64,000 bases of DNA, from NCBI GenBank assembly GCA_947496695.1, contig CANMEI010000012.1, positions 37,188 to 101,187 of the forward strand. Reading direction: 5' to 3'. Source of the stretch: an uncultured Cellulophaga sp. GTDB lineage: Bacteria > Bacteroidota > Bacteroidia > Flavobacteriales > Flavobacteriaceae. A program made the position numbers and the translations under genes. Shown piece after piece: positions 8,916-17,062 of the stretch (the stretch's first letter is position 1; every line of letters starts with the position of its first letter). Under the pieces are notes generated by a model, which was given only the letters and a program-made list of their open reading frames with translations, was not told the DNA's origin and made no database searches.

Positions 8916-11900
8916 TTATTTTAATGTCAATACTAAATCATCAGCATTCACTAGTGTACCACCTTGCAATTGAATTGATGCTACAACACCTTCTTCAGTT
9001 GCTGTAACCGTTGTTTCCATTTTCATAGCTTCAATTACAAATAATGGTTGATTACGCTTAACCTCTTGCCCTTTTTTCACTAAAACATTTGAAAGCAAAC
9101 CTTGTAATGGAGCTCCAATTTGTTTTGCATCAGCTGTATCAACTTTAGTATTTTCTATTTTGGTTACTTTAACCGATGTATCTTTTATAATTACATTACG
9201 TAACTGACCATTTACTTTGAAATAAATACTTACATTACCAGATTCATCCGGTTCCCCTTTCAGCATTAAAGATATCAATACATTTTTTCCACGATCTAAC
9301 TCTACCATAATTTCTTCTCCTATTTCCATTCCGTAGAAGAAGTTTTTAGTTGGTATATTCATTACGTTACCGTATTTCACATGATTATTGTAAGCATCTG
9401 TAAATACTTTTGGGTATAATTTGTAAGATAAGAAATCTGTAATCTCAAGATCTCTACCCATCCCTTTTTTAAACTTTCGTTTAAATGCTTTAAATTCTTT
9501 ATCAAAATCTATAGGTTCTAAATGAGCATTTGGTCTTTCTGTATACGGCTTTTCATCTTTTAAAATTATCTGCTGTATTAAAGTAGGAAAACCACCAACT
9601 GGTTGCCCTAAATCTCCTCTAAAGAAACTTTTCACTGATTCAGGAAAAGAAATATCTTTTCCTTTAGTTAGTACATCATCAATAGTAAGACTATTACTAA
9701 TCATGTATTGCGCCATATCTCCAACCACTTTTGAACTTGGCGTTACTTTTATAACATCACCAAAAAGTTGATTTACCTCACCATACATTTTAGTAATTTC
9801 TGGAAATTTATCTTCTAAGCCTAATGCTATTGCCTGACCTTTTAAGTTTGAATATTGTCCACCAGGAATTTCATGGATGTAGACTTCGCCTGTCCCTGAT
9901 TTTAAACCAGATTCAAAAGTGTAATAATAATTACGAACGGTTTCCCAATAGTTTGAATATTCCGCTAACTTCTGAGTGTCTAAATTATTGGCTCGGTCTG
10001 TATAACGAAGCATTTCAACAACTGAATTAAAATTTGGTTGTGATGTTAAACCTGACAAACCTCCTAATGCTACATCAACTACATCAACACCCGCTTCAAC
10101 GGCTTTTAAATACATTGCCGCTTGTGTAGACGACGTATCGTGTGTATGTAAATGTATAGGAATATTAATTTCGGACTTTAAAGCCGAGATTAATTCATAC
10201 GCCGCATATGGTTTTAATAAACCTGCCATATCTTTTACACCTAAAATATGTGCTCCGGCATTTTCTATATCTTTTGCTAACTGAACATAATATTTAATAT
10301 CATACTTAGTTTTTGATTTATCTAAAATATCACCTGTATAACAGATTGAACCTTCTGCTAAACCACCTGTTTTTGTACGAACATGTTCTATACAAGGCGC
10401 TATGGATTCCATCCAGTTTAATGAATCGAAAATTCTAAAAACATCAACTCCTGTTTCCCAAGATTGTTCTACAAACTTTTCAATTAAATTATCTGGGTAC
10501 GCTGTATAACCTACTCCATTTGATCCTCTAATTAGCATTTGCAATAACACATTAGGCATCGCTTTACGCAAGCTTGCTAAACGCTCCCAAGGGTTTTCTT
10601 GTAAAAAGCGTAAACAAACATCAAAAGTTGCGCCACCCCAAACTTCCATACTAAATATTTCTGGATGATTTTTAGCGTAGCCCTCTGCCACCTTCATCAT
10701 ATCAATGGTTCGCATACGTGTTGCCAACAAACTCTGGTGCGCATCACGCATCGTAGTATCGGTAAAATGAACTTTCTTTTCATTTTTTAACCACTCTGAA
10801 AATTTCTCAGGACCTAATTTCGTTAACAAGTCTTTTGTCCCTTTTGGGTAAGGATCAAACTTTGGATATGATGGAACTATAGGTTTAGAAAAAATATGAT
10901 TTGGATCTTTCTTCTTAACATCAGGATTTCCATTAACAATAACATCACCTAAAAAATGTACTAATTTATTTGCACGATCACGAGGCTCAACAAACTCAAA
11001 AAGTTTTGGTTCGTTTTTAATAAAGTTCACCGTAACCTCACCATCTCTAAAAGTCTGATGTTTTAAAATATTATCTAAGAAAGCCATATTCGTTTTCACA
11101 CCACGAATACGGAACTCTGCCAATGCTCTACGCATTTTTCTACAAGAGCCATCTAAAGTTCTACTAATTGCGGAAACTTTTACTAACATAGAATCGAAGA
11201 AAGGTGAAATTACCACCCCTTGGTAAACGCTACCTGCATCTAAACGAATACCTAAACCAGAAGCACTACGGTAGGTCGTAACCACACCATAATCTGGTTT
11301 AAAGTCATTTGCAGGATCTTCTGTAGTAATTCTACATTGTAAAGCATAACCTGTAATTTTTACAGATTCTTGACTTTCAATTTTTATTTGCTCATCAGAC
11401 AACTTATAACCACCTGCAATAAAAATTTGAGTTTTAATCAAATCAATATTCGTAATCATTTCTGTTACAGTATGCTCAACTTGAACTCTTGGGTTTACTT
11501 CAATAAAATAGATACTACCATCATCATCAACCAAAAATTCAACAGTACCAATATTATTATAGTTTACTGCTTTACAAATATTAATAGCATGAGTATACAA
11601 ACTATCTAAAGTTTCTTGTGGTAAACCAAAAGAAGGTGCAAATTCAATTACTTTTTGATAACGACGTTGCACGGAGCAGTCTCGCTCAAAAAGGTGAACT
11701 ATATTACCGTGTAAATCGGCAACAATTTGTATTTCTATATGCTTCGGATTTTCGACAAATTTCTCTAAGAAAACTGTATCATCTCCAAATGCATTTAATG
11801 ATTCTCTACGTGCTTCAGGAAAACCTTTTCGAAGTTCATCTTCAGTTCTAATAACCCGCATACCACGACCACCACCACCAGATGCCGCTTTTAACATTAC

Positions 11901-12368
11901 AGGGTAACCAATACGTTTTGCCTCAGCTAAAGCTATTTCAATATCAATTAAGTCTTTTTCACTACTCTGTATTACCGGAATATTATTTGCTACAGCAACT
12001 TCTTTTGCCGTAATCTTATCACCCAATGCTTTTAACACCGACACTTTGGGGCCAATAAAAATTATATCATTATCCTCACATGCTTGAGCAAAGCTGGCAT
12101 TTTCAGATAAAAAACCATAACCAGGGTGTATGGCATCAATATCATTATCTTTTGCTACTTTAATAATAGCATCAATATCTAAATAAGGCTTTAGAGGTTC
12201 ATTCTCCTCTCCTATTTGATAACATTCATCTGCTTTATAACGGTGTAAAGAATACCTATCTTCATACGTATAAATTCCCACTGTTTTAATACCAATTTCA
12301 ACACAAGCTCTAAAAATACGAATGGCTATTTCCCCTCTATTTGCTACTAAAACCTTTTTTATTTTCAT
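8916..12368 (-). CDS. pyc: Pyruvate carboxylase
   Basis: Biotin enzyme that makes oxaloacetate from pyruvate, ATP and bicarbonate. I chose ATG 12368 (MKIKKVLVANRGEIAIRIF) because this is the standard N-terminus; the frame extends 12 codons further up to 12404. It has 1150 aa. The biotin carboxylase domain is at about 1-450 (AASGGGGRGMRVI, FIEVNPRVQVEHTVTE). The carboxyltransferase domain is at about 530-800 (FTDTTMRDAHQSLLATRMRT). A conserved linker domain follows, then the biotinyl domain with biotin Lys about 1116 in EAMKMET. birA, which would attach the biotin, is at 22917-23648. It has its own promoter upstream. Confidence 0.96.
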   Translation of the reverse strand: MKIKKVLVANRGEIAIRIFRACVEIGIKTVGIYTYEDRYSLHRYKADECYQIGEENEPLKPYLDIDAIIKVAKDNDIDAIHPGYGFLSENASFAQACEDNDIIFIGPKVSVLKALGDKITAKEVAVANNIPVIQSSEKDLIDIEIALAEAKRIGYPVMLKAASGGGGRGMRVIRTEDELRKGFPEARRESLNAFGDDTVFLEKFVENPKHIEIQIVADLHGNIVHLFERDCSVQRRYQKVIEFAPSFGLPQETLDSLYTHAINICKAVNYNNIGTVEFLVDDDGSIYFIEVNPRVQVEHTVTEMITNIDLIKTQIFIAGGYKLSDEQIKIESQESVKITGYALQCRITTEDPANDFKPDYGVVTTYRSASGLGIRLDAGSVYQGVVISPFFDSMLVKVSAISRTLDGSCRKMRRALAEFRIRGVKTNMAFLDNILKHQTFRDGEVTVNFIKNEPKLFEFVEPRDRANKLVHFLGDVIVNGNPDVKKKDPNHIFSKPIVPSYPKFDPYPKGTKDLLTKLGPEKFSEWLKNEKKVHFTDTTMRDAHQSLLATRMRTIDMMKVAEGYAKNHPEIFSMEVWGGATFDVCLRFLQENPWERLASLRKAMPNVLLQMLIRGSNGVGYTAYPDNLIEKFVEQSWETGVDVFRIFDSLNWMESIAPCIEHVRTKTGGLAEGSICYTGDILDKSKTKYDIKYYVQLAKDIENAGAHILGVKDMAGLLKPYAAYELISALKSEINIPIHLHTHDTSSTQAAMYLKAVEAGVDVVDVALGGLSGLTSQPNFNSVVEMLRYTDRANNLDTQKLAEYSNYWETVRNYYYTFESGLKSGTGEVYIHEIPGGQYSNLKGQAIALGLEDKFPEITKMYGEVNQLFGDVIKVTPSSKVVGDMAQYMISNSLTIDDVLTKGKDISFPESVKSFFRGDLGQPVGGFPTLIQQIILKDEKPYTERPNAHLEPIDFDKEFKAFKRKFKKGMGRDLEITDFLSYKLYPKVFTDAYNNHVKYGNVMNIPTKNFFYGMEIGEEIMVELDRGKNVLISLMLKGEPDESGNVSIYFKVNGQLRNVIIKDTSVKVTKIENTKVDTADAKQIGAPLQGLLSNVLVKKGQEVKRNQPLFVIEAMKMETTVTATEEGVVASIQLQGGTLVNADDLVLTLK

Positions 12369-12430
12369 TTGAAGTGTTTCTGTAAAATTAATATAAAGCA
12401 TCACGCTTGTACCCAGTTAGGCACTGGTAA

Positions 12431-12461
12431 CAAATTTACAATTTTTGCTCATGCATAACAA
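12431..12461 (-). promoter_or_regulatory. Putative pyc promoter (Bacteroidota type)
   Basis: On the minus strand, TTG at 12461-12459 and TAAATTTG at 12438-12431 are separated by 20 bases. This matches the -33 and -7 elements of the Bacteroidota housekeeping sigma factor. It lies about 60 bases upstream of the chosen pyc start. Confidence 0.55.
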
Positions 12462-12654
12462 TTATATAAAACTATATAATTGGGTGATTTTGTTACAATT
12501 TGATAGCATTACATAACATCTTTACAAAATAATCTAAGGTTTTAACTCTATTTCTTTTAAATTATAGAAGTCACAAGAGTTTTAACAAAAGTCTAAGATG
12601 CTATTTTTGTTATTCGCATTCTTTTGTTTTAGTTTTAGAAAAAACACTATTTAT

Positions 12655-12783
12655 ATGGGAAAAGGAGATAAGAAGTCAAAGAAAGGAAAAATATTCAGTG
12701 GTTCTTTTGGAGCTAAACGACCTAGAAAAATAAAAAGGAGACCCACCGTTGAAGAAAAAATAAGCATAAAAAAGAAGAAGTGA
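12655..12783 (+). CDS. Small ribosomal subunit protein bTHX
   Basis: 42 aa from ATG 12655: MGKGDKKSKKGKIFSGSFG followed by AKRPRKIK. This Gly-Lys-Arg pattern is that of the bTHX (THX) protein that binds the 30S head in Thermus and Bacteroidota. A longer reading from 12598 adds a hydrophobic stretch that is not part of the family, so the shorter start is preferred. The stop codon lies inside a terminator stem. A promoter-like TATTTTTG occurs at 12602-12609. Function is by family only. Confidence 0.85.
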   Translation: MGKGDKKSKKGKIFSGSFGAKRPRKIKRRPTVEEKISIKKKK

Positions 12784-12810
12784 TTTTCAAATGAAAATCA
12801 CTTCTTCTTT
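12771..12810 (+). terminator. Terminator overlapping the bTHX stop codon
   Basis: Arms AAAGAAGAAGTGATTTT (12771-12787) and AAAATCACTTCTTCTTT (12794-12810) form a 17-bp perfect stem followed by T. The TGA stop of bTHX is inside the left arm. Because both flanks are A/T runs it may also end transcription of DNA entering from the right. Confidence 0.85.
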
Positions 12811-12834
12811 TTTTTAAACAGCCTGAGATTTAAC

Positions 12835-13596
12835 TTATCTAATAAACGTTGGCTGATTCTCTTTTAAAGTATGCTCTTGACTAAACATATAATCATCTAA
12901 ATCAAACTGTTTTAGATCATCAAGAGTATTTATATCATTATCAATAATATAACGAACCATACTACCTCTAGCTTTTTTTGCGTAAAAACTAATCACTTTT
13001 AAATTATCGTTTTTCCAATCTTTAAAAACTGGTGTAATAACAGGTACTTTTAAACTTTTAGCATCTACAGATCCGAAATACTCGTTACTTGCTAAGTTTA
13101 CAAACAATTCATCATCTTTTAATTCTGAATTCAAATAAGCCGTCAAGTCTTTCTTCCAGAATTCATGTAAATTCTTATTCTTACCTACTTTTAATTGCGT
13201 CCCCATTTCTAAACGGTATGGCTGCATTAAATCTAATGGCTTTAAAGCACCGTATAATCCCGATAAGATTCGTAATGAATCTTGCAATTTATCTAATTTA
13301 TTTTCAGGAATTGAATATACATCGAGCCCCTGATAAACATCTCCATTAAAGGCATATACTGCTTGTCTTGCATTTTCTACAGTAAATGGAACAGAAAAAT
13401 CTTGATTACGTTGCCAATTTAATTGTGCCAAATTATCTGAAATTTTCATTAAATCAGACAACTCACTTGGCTTCATCTTCTTTAAAACCTTATTCAATTT
13501 TACTGCTTGCGGAATAAAACTTGGCTCAGTATATTTTTTTGTTGGTAATTCGCTTTCAAAATCAAGTGATTTTGCTGGTGAAATAACAATTTTCAT
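12835..13596 (-). CDS. yaaA: YaaA-family peroxide stress protein
   Basis: 253 aa, the normal length for YaaA (DUF328/DUF2194-type). It opens [15 protein letters not shown], the family signature. Other conserved parts are [12 protein letters not shown] near residue 85, [22 protein letters not shown] near 115 and [17 protein letters not shown] near 205. In Escherichia coli YaaA limits DNA and protein damage by lowering free iron during peroxide stress and binds DNA. It appears to be a single gene. rluD is upstream on the same strand, separated by about 90 bases. The bTHX terminator is just beyond its stop. Confidence 0.93.
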   Translation of the reverse strand: MKIVISPAKSLDFESELPTKKYTEPSFIPQAVKLNKVLKKMKPSELSDLMKISDNLAQLNWQRNQDFSVPFTVENARQAVYAFNGDVYQGLDVYSIPENKLDKLQDSLRILSGLYGALKPLDLMQPYRLEMGTQLKVGKNKNLHEFWKKDLTAYLNSELKDDELFVNLASNEYFGSVDAKSLKVPVITPVFKDWKNDNLKVISFYAKKARGSMVRYIIDNDINTLDDLKQFDLDDYMFSQEHTLKENQPTFIR

Positions 13597-13683
13597 AATT
13601 CTACTTTTTTGTAAAAATACTAAAGAATATCAGGGTTTTTATTTGAACAGAAAACGTTTTTTTGATAGTTGTATTATCAAAAT

Positions 13684-14715
13684 CTATTCGTTAGAACTAT
13701 TTTTAGCATACTGCCTCCATTTTTCGATACACGAAGCCATGTCATCAGGAACTTCAGAATTAAAACTCATAAATTTCTTTGTTTCAGGATGTACAAATCC
13801 TAATGTTTTTGCATGCAATGCTTGTCTTGGCAACATCTTAAAAGCATTCTCGACAAACTGTTTATATTTTGTAAAAGTCGTACCTTTTAAAATACGTTCT
13901 CCACCGTAACGCTCATCATTAAATAAAGTATGACCTATATGTTTCATATGCACACGTATTTGGTGAGTTCGACCAGTTTCTAACTTACAAGAAATTAGTG
14001 TAACATAACCCAAACGCTCTATTACTTTATAATGAGTAACTGCTTCTTTTCCACTTTCACCATCAGGATAAACAGTCATTTGCAATCTATTAGAAGGATG
14101 CCTACCTACATGACCCTCAACAGTGCCACTATCTTCTTTTACATTACCCCAAACAAGTGCTAAATATTCACGTTCACTAGTTTTATCAAAAAATTGTTTT
14201 GACAAATGTGTCATCGCTTCATCAGTCTTTGCAATAACCAATAAACCAGAAGTATCTTTATCTATCCTATGAACCAAGCCTGGACGCTCATTTCTATTAA
14301 CAGGTAAATCTTTTGTATGATGCAAGACTGCATTAATTAAAGTCCCTGTATAATTTCCGTGACCCGGATGTACAACCATACCTGCTGGTTTATTAACAAC
14401 CAACAAAGCATTATCTTCATAAACTATATCTATTGGAATATCTTCAGGAACTAATAAATCTTCATGTGGTGGGTACTCAAAAAGCACACTCACTTCATCA
14501 CCAGCTTTGACCTTGTAATTTTGTTTTACAGCAATATCATTTACCCAAATATGACCTTCTTTGGCCGCTTTTTGAATTTTATTACGTACTGCATTTTCAA
14601 TGAAATTCATTAAAAACTTATCTACACGCAAAGGTTCTTGACCTTTTGAGGCAACTACTTTGTGATGCTCAAAAAGTTCATCTTTTTCTAAATCCGGACC
14701 CATTTCTTCTGCCAT
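13684..14715 (-). CDS. rluD: RluD-type 23S rRNA pseudouridine synthase
   Basis: 343 aa. An N-terminal S4 RNA-binding domain is at about residues 28-90 (RVDKFLMNFIENAVRNKIQ). The RluA-type catalytic domain follows, with the active Asp in HRIDKDTSGLLVIAK near residue 150 and LETGRTHQIRVHMKHIGH near 250. RluD isomerises uridines in helix 69 of 23S rRNA and helps 50S assembly. The gene starts 3 bases after the PASTA gene stop and is surely cotranscribed with it. A family member of slightly different target (RluC) cannot be excluded, but the S4 plus length favour RluD. Confidence 0.93.
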   Translation of the reverse strand: MAEEMGPDLEKDELFEHHKVVASKGQEPLRVDKFLMNFIENAVRNKIQKAAKEGHIWVNDIAVKQNYKVKAGDEVSVLFEYPPHEDLLVPEDIPIDIVYEDNALLVVNKPAGMVVHPGHGNYTGTLINAVLHHTKDLPVNRNERPGLVHRIDKDTSGLLVIAKTDEAMTHLSKQFFDKTSEREYLALVWGNVKEDSGTVEGHVGRHPSNRLQMTVYPDGESGKEAVTHYKVIERLGYVTLISCKLETGRTHQIRVHMKHIGHTLFNDERYGGERILKGTTFTKYKQFVENAFKMLPRQALHAKTLGFVHPETKKFMSFNSEVPDDMASCIEKWRQYAKNSSNE

Positions 14716-14718
14716 ATG

Positions 14719-15315
14719 CTACTCGTCTTCTGACTCCGATTTAATTTGATTTGATTCACCTTCATTTCCGTTTCCACAAATCAATTCTATTTTTGAGGTT
14801 TTAGGTAATTTGTAACCTTCTTCAATATATTTACCCTTGTATTTAATACGGTAAACCATATCTTTTCCAAACTCATCAATATAAGTTACTCTTTGCACAT
14901 CTAAACCAATTGCTCTTAATTTAGCCGTTGCATTTCTACGTGTTACTTGAATTATTTTTGGAACTGATACTTTTTTATAACCAGATGGGTTTACTGTTAC
15001 ATAAACCTTTCTATTTTCTTTTACCTTATTACCTGCTGGTGGGTTTTGCTCAATTACTGAAAATCTAGGATAATCAGGATTATAGTTTGCTGAATCTAAA
15101 ACTTCAAATCTTAAACTAGCTTCATCAACAACATCACGCATTTCAGTTACCGTTAATTTTGCTAAATCTGGAACCACAACAAAATCACCATGGTTTGTAG
15201 AGCTATTTAACCATCTTAAAACAACAAATACAAACACTAGTAAAACTACAAATGCGATCCCTATTTGAATAAAGAAAACTTTACTTTTTAGAAAGTTTAA
15301 AAAATTTTTCATCAT
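14719..15315 (-). CDS. PASTA-domain membrane protein
   Basis: 198 aa. One membrane helix at about residues 15-34 (IGIAFVVLLVFVFVVL) is followed by two or three PASTA repeats (VVPDLAKLTVTEMRDVV; VSVPKIIQVTRRNATAKL; PKTSKIELICG). These domains bind peptidoglycan-like muropeptides in kinases and penicillin-binding proteins, but no kinase or transpeptidase is attached here. The same gene pair with rluD next to divergent ddl is a recurrent arrangement in Bacteroidota, which hints at a cell-wall role. A second Met is one codon in, so the start may be 15312. A TATATTTG promoter element on the minus strand is at 15339-15332. Confidence 0.85.
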   Translation of the reverse strand: MMKNFLNFLKSKVFFIQIGIAFVVLLVFVFVVLRWLNSSTNHGDFVVVPDLAKLTVTEMRDVVDEASLRFEVLDSANYNPDYPRFSVIEQNPPAGNKVKENRKVYVTVNPSGYKKVSVPKIIQVTRRNATAKLRAIGLDVQRVTYIDEFGKDMVYRIKYKGKYIEEGYKLPKTSKIELICGNGNEGESNQIKSESEDE

Positions 15316-15427
15316 GTAATATCTTATCTGGCAAATATAAGAAATGCCATCATAGAAATGATTGCTATGAAAATAATTATTCTTTTGCGTTATTTATAAA
15401 CTTGATTTTCTTTAATTTGATATCAAA

Positions 15428-15459
15428 TTGAAAAGTTTTTTTTACATAATATAGTTTTG
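15428..15459 (+). promoter_or_regulatory. Putative ddl promoter
   Basis: TTG at 15428-15430 and TAGTTTTG at 15452-15459, 21 bases apart, match the Bacteroidota -33/-7 pattern. The -7 element ends 7 bases before the ATG at 15467. Transcription would therefore begin at or almost at the start codon, giving a very short or absent leader. Confidence 0.5.
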
Positions 15460-15466
15460 TTTGCAG

Positions 15467-16447
15467 ATGAAAAAGAATATTGCAATTATAATGGGAGGTT
15501 ACTCTAGTGAATACAAAATCTCATTAATCAGCGGAAGTGTTGTTTATAAATTTATTGATAAAGAAAAATATAACGCTTATAGTCTCCATATTTTTAAAGA
15601 CAAATGGGTTTGCATTACTGAAGACAATCAAGAAATAACCGTAAATAAAAATGATTTTTCGATTGAAGTATCAAATCAGAAAATAATTTTTGATTGTGTT
15701 TTTAATGCCATACACGGCACGCCTGGTGAAGATGGCTTAATACAATCATATTTTGAATTACTAAACATTCCTCAAACTTCATGTAGTGCCTACCAAGCTG
15801 CAATTACTTTTAATAAGAGAGATTTATTAAGTATTTTAAAACCTTACGGCATTAAATCTGCTCCTTCACATTACTTAAATTTGGGTGATGTTGTTAATGA
15901 AGATGAAATAATAGAAAAAGTAGGTTTACCATGTTTTGTAAAAGCCAATAAAGCTGGTAGCAGTTTTGGAATATCAAAAGTGCATAAAAAAGAGGACCTA
16001 GCTACTGCTATTGATATTGCTTACAAAGAAGATGATGAAATTATTATTGAAGGTTTTTTAAACGGTACTGAAGTATCTGTTGGCGTAATAACGTATAAAG
16101 GAGAAGTTATAGTTTTACCCATCACTGAAATTATTTCTGAGAATGATTTTTTCGACTATGATGCTAAATACAATGGCAAATGCCAAGAAATAACCCCTGC
16201 TAGAATATCAAAAACACAAGAAAAAAACGTTTCTGAACTTGCACTTAAAGCTTATAAAGTTTTAAAAATGAAAGGCTTTACTAGAAGTGAGTTTATTATT
16301 ATTGGTGATGAGCCATTTATGTTAGAAATGAACACAACACCTGGCTTAACTGAAGAAAGTATTTTACCTCAACAAGCTAATATTGCTGGCATATCTTTAT
16401 CAGAATTATTCGAAAATGCCATTAACGAAGCAATCAATAACAATTAA
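15467..16447 (+). CDS. ddl: D-alanine--D-alanine ligase
   Basis: ATP-grasp ligase making the D-Ala-D-Ala dipeptide for peptidoglycan. 326 aa from ATG 15467; an upstream in-frame TTG at 15461 is less likely. The N-terminus IAIIMGGYSSEYKISLISG is the usual Ddl opening. FNAIHGTPGEDG near residue 83, SGISK-like SSFGISKVHK near 168 and FMLEMNTTPGLTEES near 285 are the substrate and metal-binding parts. The coaD gene follows after 25 bases, probably in the same mRNA. The gene is divergent from the PASTA protein, another wall-linked gene. Confidence 0.95.
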   Translation: MKKNIAIIMGGYSSEYKISLISGSVVYKFIDKEKYNAYSLHIFKDKWVCITEDNQEITVNKNDFSIEVSNQKIIFDCVFNAIHGTPGEDGLIQSYFELLNIPQTSCSAYQAAITFNKRDLLSILKPYGIKSAPSHYLNLGDVVNEDEIIEKVGLPCFVKANKAGSSFGISKVHKKEDLATAIDIAYKEDDEIIIEGFLNGTEVSVGVITYKGEVIVLPITEIISENDFFDYDAKYNGKCQEITPARISKTQEKNVSELALKAYKVLKMKGFTRSEFIIIGDEPFMLEMNTTPGLTEESILPQQANIAGISLSELFENAINEAINNN

Positions 16448-16472
16448 GTATCTTTACTACAAATAATAAATT

Positions 16473-16928
16473 ATGAGACGTGCTATTTTTCCTGGTTCTT
16501 TTGACCCACTTACTCTAGGCCATTATGATATAATTCATAGAGGTATTACACTTTTTGATGAGCTAATTATAGCTATAGGTGTAAATTCAGATAAAAAATA
16601 CATGTTTTCTCTTGAAGATCGCAAACAGTTTATTAAAGATGCATTTATTGATGAGCCTAAAATAAAAGTATTGACTTACGAAGGCTTAACCGTAGACTTT
16701 TGTAAAAAGGTAAATGCAAATTTTATTTTAAGAGGCTTAAGAAACCCTGCCGATTTTGAATTTGAAAAAGCAATTGCTCATACTAACAGAAAATTATCAG
16801 AAATAGAAACTGTATTTTTATTAACATCATCTGGTAAATCATACATAAGCTCTTCTATTGTTAGAGATGTTATAAAAAATGGTGGTGATGTAAGTGGTTT
16901 AGTCCCAGAATCTGTTAGAGTACTATAA
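16473..16928 (+). CDS. coaD: Phosphopantetheine adenylyltransferase
   Basis: Transfers AMP from ATP to 4'-phosphopantetheine in coenzyme A synthesis. 151 aa, typical of the family. The nucleotidyl-transferase motif FPGSFDPLTLGHYDII is at residues 5-20, with the T.GH signature. ILRGLRNPADFEFE near 88 and SSGKSYISSSIVRDV near 115 complete the site. It lies 25 bases after ddl. The region from 16929 to 17062 has no gene and probably holds the promoter of the histidine kinase. Confidence 0.96.
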   Translation: MRRAIFPGSFDPLTLGHYDIIHRGITLFDELIIAIGVNSDKKYMFSLEDRKQFIKDAFIDEPKIKVLTYEGLTVDFCKKVNANFILRGLRNPADFEFEKAIAHTNRKLSEIETVFLLTSSGKSYISSSIVRDVIKNGGDVSGLVPESVRVL

Positions 16929-17062
16929 TAGTATTTTCAAAAAACCAACACCCTCTTGCAATTAAATTTAGATTTATCAGTTAAAATATATAGATCAAAA
17001 TAACATATTAAGTACCTAACACAACTGTTTTCACTTAATTCACAACAAACCCCCCATCTGTT

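Noticed and set aside
12427..12496. Inverted GTAACAAA / TTTTGTTAC arms near the pyc promoter
   Set aside because: The arms are short, imperfect and about 53 bases apart, so they are not supportable as an operator or hairpin.
12570..12590. GAGTTTTAACAAAA string shared with 51906-51920 and, loosely, with the 36-bp repeat
   Set aside because: Only about 14 bases of low-complexity sequence; likely chance in A+T-rich DNA. It could be tested by counting in the whole genome.
13643..13909. Plus-strand frame of 88 codons opposite rluD
   Set aside because: It overlaps the clear rluD gene and has no family features.
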